From Cercis canadensis (lineage: Eukaryota; Streptophyta; Magnoliopsida; Fabales; Fabaceae), in contig QAOA01008138.1 of the NCBI GenBank assembly GCA_003255065.1, positions 774,982 through 838,981 of the forward strand: a stretch of DNA of 64,000 nucleotides, read 5' to 3'. The stretch's first letter is position 1. Every line of letters begins with the position of its first letter. This document shows, piece by piece, positions 47,921 through 57,248 of the stretch. The notes below the pieces were generated by a model. It was not told the origin of the DNA. It did no database searches and worked only from the letters and a program-made list of their open reading frames with translations. The position numbers and the translations under genes are program-made.

Positions 47921-48474
47921 CTAATAATATTCAAGAAATATAGTATATTCCTCTTCTTCCCAAATATGAGTGAACTTGAGGACCTTGCCAGCTACATGCT
48001 CAAAGATAATAGCATCATCCAACCATATCAGATTTTCTTGCAAGAATTTTTTCAGTCCATCACAAAACTTATAAACTGCACGCACCAAGCGGGGGACACA
48101 CATGAGTTTCACCTTCCAGTGCTTGGAGGAAGACGGATCCTTCAAATACCACATACCATTGTCATAACTCATATGCTTACACACAAACTCATATGGTATA
48201 TCCTAATATAGAGTATAGAAACGAATTATGCAAGTAAATAATAATAAAGCTGAATTACCAAAAAGATGAGTTTTTTATGAGTTACCATGGCTTTGTTAAA
48301 TATCACTTCATGTGTGATCTGCACCACAAATGATTCTCCATTAGTCTAAAGGGTACGTGCGTAATCAAATGCACCCGAGTAGTCATCAAATTCATGGTCC
48401 TTAAAATCAAGCACAGTTGGGATATTGACCCTTGGCTGTTGCGCCTGTGCTTTTTTATTTCTTGTATTCACCAT
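47921..48474 (-). pseudogene. B3-domain (REM-like) gene copy 2, two exons, interrupted
   Basis: Exon 1 is 48474-48286, starting MVNTRNKKAQAQQPRVNIPT, with an in-frame TAG followed by ESFVVQITHEVIFNKAM. Exon 2 is 48202-47921, reading DIPYEFVCKHMSYDNGMWYL, then KHWKVKLMCVPRLVRAVYKF, CDGLKKFLQENLIWLDDAII and FEHVAGKVLKF. The pattern (F-x-K-x-M-x-I-P-x-x-F, then W-x-V-x-L, then F-x-x-x-N-x-x-x-x-D-x-x-x-F-E) is that of a plant B3 DNA-binding domain. Splice borders match those of copy 1. The stop in exon 1 would remove the domain, so this is likely a pseudogene unless the true start or exon 1 border lies downstream of it. Confidence 0.6.
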
Positions 48475-48962
48475 ACTGTCACTAAAGTGAGTATAAAACA
48501 ATCAGAAAGTTTTCTACCAACATAATATGTAGAATTCGAAACAAAACAAAACCAATGATATGTGACAGTATATTGTTGTGATTTTATAGGACATGATAGG
48601 AGGCCACCAATTAACTGATTTTATAGTGACCTTACATTGCACCACCTTTATTTATTTTCTCAAGCTTTAGCAGAAAAAAGAATTAACAACATAAATTGTG
48701 TTGCTATGATTTTATAGGACATGATATTGTTAAAGAAAAGGAAAATTCTAAAGAAATATATGGGTAAAACAGATTTAGGCACAAACAAATTTGATTTGAA
48801 CTGAAGAGGAATGATAATGACGTTACATTGCACCACCTTGATGAGGAGAAAAAAAAAAAAACAGCATCAAATAGGAGGCCCCCGATTTATTTGCTACCTT
48901 TAGCAGAAAAAAGGATTAAGAACATCAAGCTTTTGTTTTGTCCGGGGGTGTACACACTTCAC

Positions 48963-48964
<2 letters not shown>

Positions 48965-48998
<34 letters not shown>
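48965..48998. repeat. AT microsatellite running into the gap
   Basis: Seventeen AT units end directly at the N gap. Confidence 0.95.
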
Positions 48999-49083
48999 NN
49001 NNNNNNNNNNNNNNNNNNNNNNNNNNNNNNNNNNNNNNNNNNNNNNNNNNNNNNNNNNNNNNNNNNNNNNNNNNNNNNNNNNN
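48999..49083. other. Assembly gap (85 N)
   Basis: Unknown bases between an AT run and a CTCC tandem tract (49084-49105). The true length is unknown. Confidence 0.98.
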
Positions 49084-49876
49084 CTCCCTCCCTCCCTCCC
49101 TCCCTTAGCTTTTGGATCAAAGTTTTAGTCTTTGGACATTAGCCCATTTCATTTCAACCTAAGTTTTGAGGCCCTTTGGGCCTATTTTGCTTTAACCAAG
49201 TTTGGGGCCTCTCGATCCATTTGATTTTCTTTAACTACTTTGTTTGGATATAAGAATTATAATTTTTTGAGCTTTAATGATTTTGGGTCAAAACCCATGT
49301 TTTGGGTTTGACATGTCATGCAAAAACCCTAGTTTTAGGGCCTTTAGGTCCACTCAATTTTTTGTTTTCTGAATGTTTTTGGTCCAAGTAAATGATATAT
49401 GTTTGCTAGACTATTTAATATGTTTGAAGTTTAATTTGGGACCAATTGGACCAACATAGGTTTAAGGTTGAGTTTTTTGGGATCAATTTGACCTAATTTG
49501 GCCTAATTGGCCCATTAGGGTTTCGTGGTATTTATTTAAAATTAAATAAATTTGTACGAAATATGAATGGAGGTTTAGCCAAGGATGGAAGAATATTCCT
49601 AAGTATAATTCAAAGGGGCTAGTATCTAGGAAGCTTCATAGAAGGTGCTCACCCAAGGGAACTTCAATGAAAGTGTCATTTTTAGGGTTTCTTGTTAAAA
49701 TATATATATAAGAGGGCTGATGAAGGAATTCAGCCAGGGCCATTTTGGGAAAGAATTTATGGATTTTTTTACATGGCAAGGCTAAAGGAAATTAGGAGGA
49801 AGGTGCAAAGGGCATGGGAAATGACCATTTTCCCTCCAACTTGCTTTCCAAGTTGAGAGGGTTGATTGCTTAAGAG

Positions 49877-49930
<54 letters not shown>
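49877..49930. repeat. Poly-A run inside the Tat-like LTR
   Basis: 54 A in a row. The corresponding site in the other copy (about 63.82 kb) has no such run, so it expanded or was inserted in this copy. Confidence 0.9.
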
Positions 49931-49935
<5 letters not shown>

Positions 49936-50600
49936 GAGAGCCACACATTAGCTAGCCAACATGAAACACAAAGAGGGAGAGAGATTTGAAAGAAAAAAAA
50001 AGACCAAAAGAGATAAGTTGAGAGAAAATAAAGAGAGAAAGGGTGAAAGTTTGAGAAACTTCAAAGTGTTTTTGAGTTGTTCTTCCCATTTTTGAGAAGA
50101 AAAGGAGAAATCAAAGGAAGTTTAAGCTTCTTGAAGGCGGGTTCAACCATTTTGAGCAAGAAGGAGTGGATTTCTTGGAGAACTTTAGATAATCTTCACC
50201 ATTTTCCTCTATTCTTTTGGTTTTTCATGTATGCTTGGTTGAATTCATGGTGAAATGTTTGATTTTCCTTATTTTCTCCTTGAATGCCCCTTTTCCTTTT
50301 GATTACATGTTCTTCATCTCTTTTTGCCTCATTTTCATGGTGAATGTGCAATGAACATGCGTATTTTTTGAACATCCTTTTGACTCCTTTGGTTTTTGCT
50401 TCTAATCTTGCTTAATTTGGTTCTTTGGCTTCTATTTTCTTCTTGTTCATTTTTTGTTTTGATTGGCTCTTTGAGCATATTTAGTTTTTTTTTGAAAGTT
50501 TTGATTATGTTTTGGTTTGATTTTTTATGAGACGGTTGATCCTTGTATGTCTTGCTTTGGGGTTTTCTTGATCTGGTAACCCTCGATTTTTATTTTATAT

Positions 50601-50707
50601 CTGGGGCTATAGAACTCCGATTTAGGTGATTCTTTATTTCTTAGAATCAAGAGGTGTGTTTCTTTCATATATTTTTATCAGAATTTATGCATGGGTAACA
50701 TGCTGCC

Positions 50708-50751
<44 letters not shown>

Positions 50752-51110
50752 NTTTTTTATTGAAGTTGACTATTTTTCTGTTACCGCAGGTTTGTCAGTT
50801 TTTCATGGCATCCCTCAGTGTTTATTTTCTAAATGGAGCTGTGGAGCTCCAATGTACATGATTCTTGTCTCTGTAGGATCTTGAGACATATTTATTTTGC
50901 ATATATGTTTTTTAGAATTTTTTTCATATCACATTTATTCCTATTTTTGTTTTGAAATTGGTTGTTTTCCCATTATCGGATTGCTGGTAAATTATAGCAA
51001 TGCTTAGTTTTTTTGTTGTAACTGGAGCTGCAGGGCTCCATTTTGCATGATGTTTGATTCTTTGGATTTGTGAAACATGTTTCTTTGTTATATATAAATT
51101 TGAGACCAAA
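50601..51110 (+). repeat. Three diverged tandem modules in the LTR
   Basis: Modules begin at 50601 (CTGGGGCTATAGAACTCCGA), 50833 (ATGGAGCTGTGGAGCTCCAA) and 51022 (CTGGAGCTGCAGGGCTCCAT). Each is followed by a GATTCTT/TTGATTCTTTG segment, an ATGTTTCTTT-like segment and a TTTCATAT-like segment. The first 20 bases of modules 2 and 3 are near-palindromic. Module 1 is lengthened by the poly-T run at 50710-50758 (which contains an N). Confidence 0.7.
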
Positions 51111-51736
51111 TACCCAAGGCATGCATTCCCAGATTTCATTTCAAAGTTCCCCTATTTTCTGCCATGTTTTCAATTTTTGTTGAGTTTTAATCTTGCTGCC
51201 CCAATTCTGTCCCATAGTTTTCATGTTGCCCTCTCTACATTTTGATGTTACTTGCATGTCTTAATCTCCAAAGTTTGGTTAAGTTTTTCTTTGATATTGA
51301 GCATGCCTATTTGATTTTTGGCCTTGTTTTATTTAAGGATTATGTTATCTTGAAATACATGTTGGGCGTTAGAATATGCACATGGATTAGAGCATGATTC
51401 TTGGTTTTAAGTGTATGGATGCTAAGTGTAGTGGCTTCCATGTGTGCTTTAGTATTGCATGCCTCACTTTTTAGGTTAGCATGTTTCATTACTTTATTTT
51501 ACTACTTATTGTGTTGTGTTGTGGCTGTCCACTTGCTTATGCATATGTGACTTTCAATTTTCCTATTTTGAGCCATCTAATGTGTCTTCTATGTGAGAGG
51601 GGATCACAATCCTTGGGCCACTAGCAAAGCCCTAAGGTGGTTCGGAGATTGAAGAGCTTGTTTATTTATTTATATTTTGCCAAATCATGTATCACCAATC
51701 CCTTTTGAGGTGTATAATCATGCATTACATTTAGGG

Positions 51737-51779
51737 TTTTTTTTTTTTTTTTTTTTTTTNTTTTTTTTTTTTTTTTTTT
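51737..51779. repeat. Poly-T run with an N
   Basis: About 43 bases of T with a single N at 51760. Confidence 0.9.
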
Positions 51780-52210
51780 CTTTTCGAGTTTACAAAATTC
51801 ATAGGCCATTTGCTTATTATGGAAATATGGACAGGCCTATCTTATATGATATGGACCCAATCTATCCGACATAGGCAGAGATAAGCGCCATCTTGAGGGG
51901 AGTTTTATACACCCGACGTGAGGAAGGACTTTGGGTACATTAGAATTCATGCATTTCACCTTTATTTACTATACTTTTAGTGAATGTAATTTATTTACGA
52001 GAATGAATAAATGATATCTTTTAGCCACATCTTGTCTTATTTTTGCATAGCTAATTTAGGGTAACCGTATTTAGACGGATGTTATGGGGTGCCTAACACA
52101 TTTCCTATGCATAAATAGACTCTCGAACCCATCTTCAGTTCGTAGACTGTTTTAAGAAAAAATAAAAGGGTTTCCAATTGTACCCCATTTTCCTAAACAA
52201 TTGGTGGCAA

Positions 52211-52212
<2 letters not shown>

Positions 52213-52247
<35 letters not shown>
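52213..52247. repeat. AT microsatellite near the LTR end
   Basis: TA repeat inserted between GTGGCAACTC and the conserved CGACCATTCGCG end. Confidence 0.9.
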
Positions 52248-52249
<2 letters not shown>

Positions 52250-52302
52250 AAATTCAGTCGACCATTCGCGTTGCAGCTGCCTTCGGGCGCATAGTGACAA
52301 AC

Positions 52303-52720
52303 AACATCAAGCTTTTGTCAATATTAGGAAGAAAACCAAGTCATTCCCAAACTACTTCATAACCAAAAGAATTATATAAACATGTATAATATTTAGCTCA
52401 ATTGAATAAAAGCATACCTCAAGAGAGAGATGTCTTTGGATTACTATTGAATAAGCCAAAAGATGACCAAACCTACAACAAATAACAACGAAGCAAGGAT
52501 GCAATTCTGAAAGGAAGAGAATTCTAGTACATGCATAGAAGGAGGAATGGGGCATCTATTTATACAGTAAAAATTAAGAATAGCAACAAGGAACTCTAAT
52601 ACGTTATTCCCCAGATGGGCCTATTTTTTTGTTGCTTTTTGTCACATTTTATAATTTAAGTGAAAAGCTATAATCACTCAAACCAGCAAGTCCCCCTAAT
52701 ATGTTATTTACTATTTATTG
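52303..52720 (+). repeat. Duplicated flank, second copy
   Basis: Continues the sequence interrupted at 48936 and matches 46200-46640. This shows that the LTR entered an existing duplicated unit. Confidence 0.85.
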
Positions 52721-52778
52721 ATAATTAATCAATTATAATAAATAAGAGCACCAATAATTTTTTTTAATTAATCAATCA

Positions 52779-52781
<3 letters not shown>

Positions 52782-52823
<42 letters not shown>
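52782..52823. repeat. AT microsatellite
   Basis: TA dinucleotide run. A shorter run stands at the equivalent place in unit B (47162-47170). Confidence 0.9.
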
Positions 52824-52826
<3 letters not shown>

Positions 52827-53157
52827 GTTAGAGGCTTATTAGAGACTAATTAAGTTACATTTGTAGAAAATAGCTAAAAGTCCTCAAATCAGTATTTATG
52901 TTTATTGCAAGGTTCAAATTTCGAATTTCATTAAGTACAATATGCATTGTTAGAATTTTGAATTAATGAGGAAATATAGTATATACATTGAATTTTTAAT
53001 TCTAAATACATATTTATGACATTTTCTATTTAATATTCTGTCAAAAATTGCAAAAACTGAATGCCTTCACCTGGTTGCGCCACTTGTCAATACCTTGTTC
53101 ATCTAAAAGTGACATGTGTCATGCTCTCCTCAACTTGGTTTCTACTTTTAATATATG

Positions 53158-53200
53158 CTAGTACTCTACCCCGCGCAATGTGTGGCCGGGGGAGACAGGC
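53158..53200 (-). mobile_element. Helitron-like 3' terminus
   Basis: Read on the minus strand this is CACATTGCGCGGGGTAGAG followed by TACTAG, with CCCCCGG upstream that could pair with the CGGGG. It resembles the terminus at 44116 in layout. The base after CTAG is C rather than T, which weakens the call. Confidence 0.35.
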
Positions 53201-53249
53201 TATGGCATGATTCATTATGTTTTTCTATAATATGTGGTAACATAAATTA

Positions 53250-54225
53250 ATATGAACCATAATATTTAAAATTACATGACCATTGTGGCTGTCTACATAT
53301 TTGATCATCTAATATTAGGTAAGTATCATAATAGCATTTTTCTGGGTTGCTATATTGATTTTAAATAGCATAGCAGTTGACTTAGTTACATGTTGAGTGT
53401 GGCGTTTTGGTTTATTTGATGAAGTCGACTCTTACCATGAAAGAGTTGACTATTTTGCCTCTCGTTGAATTGAGTCGACTACTACATGGTAGTAGTCAAC
53501 TATTTGTCACTTGCAGTCCAAGAATGTCATATATAATATAGTAGTCGACTACTTGAGGATAAAATGACATTAAAGATTATGCTAAAAGTTAAAAGTCATG
53601 AAACTTTTTTTTCAGGTTACATGACCACAAGAAAGTTCAAATCATTAAACCCACAATTGAACTTCCTACAAACTACTCAAATCCCTCACCATAATTTTGA
53701 AAAATTATATATCACTAACTCCTTTCAAACTTACTGTCATGTTCATAATTTTTCCTTGTTCAATTTACTGGTTTTGGAATAGGGAAGGCACATTGCCTTT
53801 GTATTGACCCGAACCCACAATGCAGAATTCCAACTTGCAATGAGATTATGGAAATGATGAAATATACTATTTGGATCAATGTTGTTGATATTTTAGGTAA
53901 AAGTAAAATCAGTAGACAAAATCCATAACTTCTAGCATGCCCAATTCACTTGAAGAATGTAAATGCATGACATTGATGTGGTGCAAATGATTGCAAACAC
54001 CTCATGCTGCTACCATTGTATAGAAATAACGATGATTGTAAGCCTAGAAACATGAAATGAGTCATACATTCATTCTTCCATTCTCTCAAACCTAGTAATC
54101 AAGCAAACATTCAATTTCCAAATTACACAAAAAACTACAACAACAATTTTAAATACAACTCAAACGAAATACATTAGTCATAGTGAATATTAAAACAAAT
54201 TAATAACAGTAAACAATAATTTGGA
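53250..54225. other. No gene seen
   Basis: AT-rich. Between 53418 and 53552 it holds several AGTCGACT-type palindromic motifs. No coding region has a recognisable domain. Confidence 0.5.
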
Positions 54226-54227
54226 TT

Positions 54228-55660
54228 CATGGATGGGGATATGTATCCATGTCTGCATCAGAAGGAGGGGGAGGAGATTGGTCTTGTTCCTGGTTCGGAG
54301 AGTGAATCCTAAGTTTCTCCTCAATCTTGACGATCCTCCTTGATAGTTTCTTGAACTTGGCATTCACTATCTTTGAGAAACTCTTGATGGACTGTAGCAC
54401 ATCATCGAGTGTGGATTCCCTCTTCTTCTTCCTAGGTGGCTCTCTTGGACCAGCAGAGGTTCCTTCCCCAACATCTACCTCACCAACTATATCATCATTT
54501 TCACTCCCAAAGGCTTCCTAAATATCTGCTACAGGAACAGGATACTCTCTCGGTATCTTCCTCACCCATCTACTTGCATGGTTCTGCTCGAGCTTCATGA
54601 GGGCTAGAGTATTCAGACCAATATAGTCCTTCTCAAACTTGTGATGGTACTCATTCTTCATCAGCACCTTGAAGTTTTCAAAAATTCTGGTTAGGTGATA
54701 GCCATACTTGAGGTTGGCCGTATACCTCATACTCATGCTATACATATGGTGGATGATTTTATAGCCCTAGTTGATGTCCTGATCTGGGTCGTTTTCCATG
54801 CACCATATCAACACGCCTTCATACTCAGACACAATGAACATGCTACTTGACTTGGGCAAGAGAACCCTATCAAGAACATAGTGCAGCAACTTACTCTCCA
54901 AGCTCATGTACTCGGATGTAAACTTCTTGTTCCCTGACAATGATACCTTACCATCTGACAAAAAATGATATAAATACTCACTACTATAGCCCTCAAGGCG
55001 TGATATCAAATCCTTCTCATCAAACACCTTAAGACCCCTAACAAGCACACAAAAGAGTTAATGCAACGACTCAAGGGTGACCACTATTTCTACCCCTTTA
55101 ATCCTAGATATAAGTGATTAATTATGCATATTCATGTTATACTAAAATGCCCTAATGAGATTGGGATACACAGACCCAGACAATGACACAAATTGCTTGA
55201 GGCCATGCTTCTCTAGCAATTTTGTGAACTCAAACCTCTCATTAATAAAAAAAATTCTAGTAAAAAAAGAGTAAACCTATATTTGTGCCCCTAAAAGATT
55301 TAGTATTTAACAAAATAGTCCTTAAAAGAAAACTAACTATAAAATAGTCCTCAAAAGAACTGATATGCATAACAAAATAGTCCTTGAAAGATTTAAAATT
55401 TAACAAATATTGGACTATTTTGTCATACATATAAGTTCTTTCGAAGATTATTTTGTAATTAGTATTATTTCAAGGACTATTTTGTTAAATCTTGAATCTC
55501 TTAAGGACGCAAATGTAGGTTTACTCATAAAAAAATCTAGTATGCTCGATTTTCTTATTCTGAAACTGGGTGACATACCTTTGCCATTCCTCCTTAGTTG
55601 TGAAATACTCAGTCAAGTTGGGAGCAGTCTCTAGCAAAGGTTGCTTGCCTTTTGCCCCAC
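54228..55660 (-). mobile_element. Plant transposon-protein gene (Transposase_32-like ORF), fossil
   Basis: The minus strand encodes, in order: TEYFTTKEEWQRYVTQFQNK (about 55.6 kb), NERFEFTKLLEKHGLKQFVS (about 55.2), FDEKDLISRLEGYSSEYLY, LLHYVLDRVLLPKSSSMF (about 54.87), YGYHLTRIFENFKVLM (54.68) and an acidic-to-basic tail with REPPRKKKRESTLDDVLQ and a coiled-coil-like SIKSFSKIVNAKFKKLSRR. This is the arrangement of the putative plant transposon protein family that accompanies gypsy-type elements. It is broken in several places and carries a foldback MITE. The assignment is from motif style only. Confidence 0.5.
55269..55526. mobile_element. 258-bp foldback MITE (Mutator-like)
   Basis: The ends are long inverted repeats: GAGTAAACCTATATTTGTGC on the left and its near reverse complement ending AGGTTTACTC on the right. 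Flanking 9-mers GTAAAAAAA and ATAAAAAAA differ at one base, compatible with a 9-bp Mutator-type target duplication. It interrupts the transposon-protein gene. Confidence 0.65.
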
Positions 55661-56257
55661 CTCAATTGGCTGTTATCTTCCTTCCTATGGTTTCCTTGAA
55701 AAATTTTCCCAAACACAAACAATGAGTGTAGATTCGAAGCAAAGAACCAATATGTTGGAGTGCCAATGGTTGAATCACTGTATTGCAACACTCAAGAGGA
55801 TTCTTTCGACCTGTGAGGTGAAAGAAAAAAAATAAGAAAAACAAAATGGTAAAGATCACTACTTACTGAACAATAAAGAAATTCTCCAATGAAATAGCTA
55901 AGTCACTCTCGTTGAGAGACAATATTCCATCTCACAATTTCAAACCTACTTACTAAACAACTAAGAAATTCTCTAAGTCATTCTCGTTGACAGACAATAT
56001 TCCATCTCAAAATTTCAAACCTAGTAGATGTTAGAAAAAAACAATAATGAAGACTATAAATGGATGGCTTTTAGGGGTGAATAATTATACTATCTTGAGT
56101 GTAATATTGCTTCTCTATCATAAGCAAGTTACCCCAGGATACAACAAAGCCCTAAAAAAACTCTCAATGGAAAAATGAATATTAATGCATTAGGGAGTTC
56201 CCTTTTATAGACTTGAAAAGGCACTAATGAACAAATATAACTGGCCAGTAATCAACA

Positions 56258-56350
56258 GACATAATTGTCTATTCGAAATAGACACAACTGTCTGTTCAAA
56301 ACAGACATAATTTTCTGTTCAAAATAGACACAATTGTCTATTTGGTTTTA
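56258..56350. repeat. Four 23-bp repeats with palindromic cores in the left copia LTR
   Basis: Units of the form AGACAYAATTGTCTRTTC plus five or so bases occur four times. The core AGACAnAATTGTCT is close to a perfect inverted repeat. A similar array is in the right LTR. Confidence 0.8.
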
Positions 56351-56878
56351 CTCATAAACTAAACAGATACAATTTTTTGTTTAATAAACATTTTAACTTA
56401 ATTAACTGCCATCTGAACTGGGTCAAACCGACCCGAACCGGTCAGGTCCAGTTATTGAAATCAGACTTTAAAATATTTGTCAAATTAAGGCTCAAGATGC
56501 CCCAAGTGCCAATCAAAGACCATTAAGCATCTTTGACTTGCTAGGCTATTGGACTAGCCTTATGGGCTTGTGCCCATTTATCTAAAGTTACTTTATAACT
56601 TTAGTTTGCCTTTATAAAGCCTTTTACATTCTTTAATTCAACCAATGTGGGACTTGGTTTTATAACTATCTTTACAAACTATTCAATATTCTCTCACTAG
56701 TTTGTAAACTAAATCATTCACTATAAACATGATGCATATAAGAAGGTACCTTACATGTTTAAACCTTAAAATTAGTGTAAATATCTAAGGATGCTAATGA
56801 AGTACTTGATGTCCAAAGATTAAACCAAGACCCCTTGCTATTAGGTCGAAAATATCACACACATCATATTTATAAAAT

Positions 56879-57248
56879 GAGTAAAACCTCTTTTTGGTCC
56901 CTGAAAAATTCAACAATGGACAAGTTAGTCCTCCAAAAATGTTCACTGACAATTTCGTCCTCAAATTATGGTTCCGTACGACAAATTAGTCCTCGAAAAA
57001 TTTTTGCTGACAATTTAGTCCTCGAATTATGGTTCCGTACGACAAATTAGTCCTCAGTTGAGGATTAATTCGAGGACTAATTTGTCGTATGAAACCATAA
57101 TTCGAGGACTAAATTGTCAGCGAATATAATTCGAGGACTAATTTGTCGTACGGAACCATAATTCGAGGACGAAATTGTCAGCGAACATTTTTGGAGGACT
57201 AACTTGTCAATCACTGAATAATTCAGGGACTAAAAAGAGGTTTTACTC
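56879..57248. mobile_element. 370-bp foldback MITE, Mutator type
   Basis: Perfect 9-bp target duplication TTATAAAAT at 56870-56878 and 57249-57257. The element is one long inverted repeat, starting GAGTAAAACCTCTTTTTGG and ending AAAAGAGGTTTTACTC. Each arm contains two tandem units with TTCGAGGACTAATTTGTCG and GGTTCCGTACGAC motifs. Non-coding. A 9-bp duplication with long inverted arms fits a MULE-derived foldback element. Confidence 0.88.

Larger units (their letters stand above)
48937..52302 (+). mobile_element. Tat-like Ty3/gypsy LTR (solo or non-autonomous), 3.4 kb
   Basis: The sequence starts near TTTTGTCCGGGGGTGTACAC and ends with CCCATTTTCCTAAACAATTG, GTGGCAACTC, an AT run, then CGACCATTCGCGTTGCAGC and TAGTGACA, the style of Tat-lineage LTR ends. 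49108-50100 matches 63055-64000 in the other copy. No coding region is seen. It is flanked by a 16-bp direct repeat AACATCAAGCTTTTGT (48921-48936 and 52303-52318). It splits the duplicated B3 flank. It contains the assembly gap and several homopolymer runs. Confidence 0.65.

Noticed and set aside
48828-49142. 104-codon frame across the gap
   Set aside because: It reads through an AT microsatellite and 85 unknown bases.
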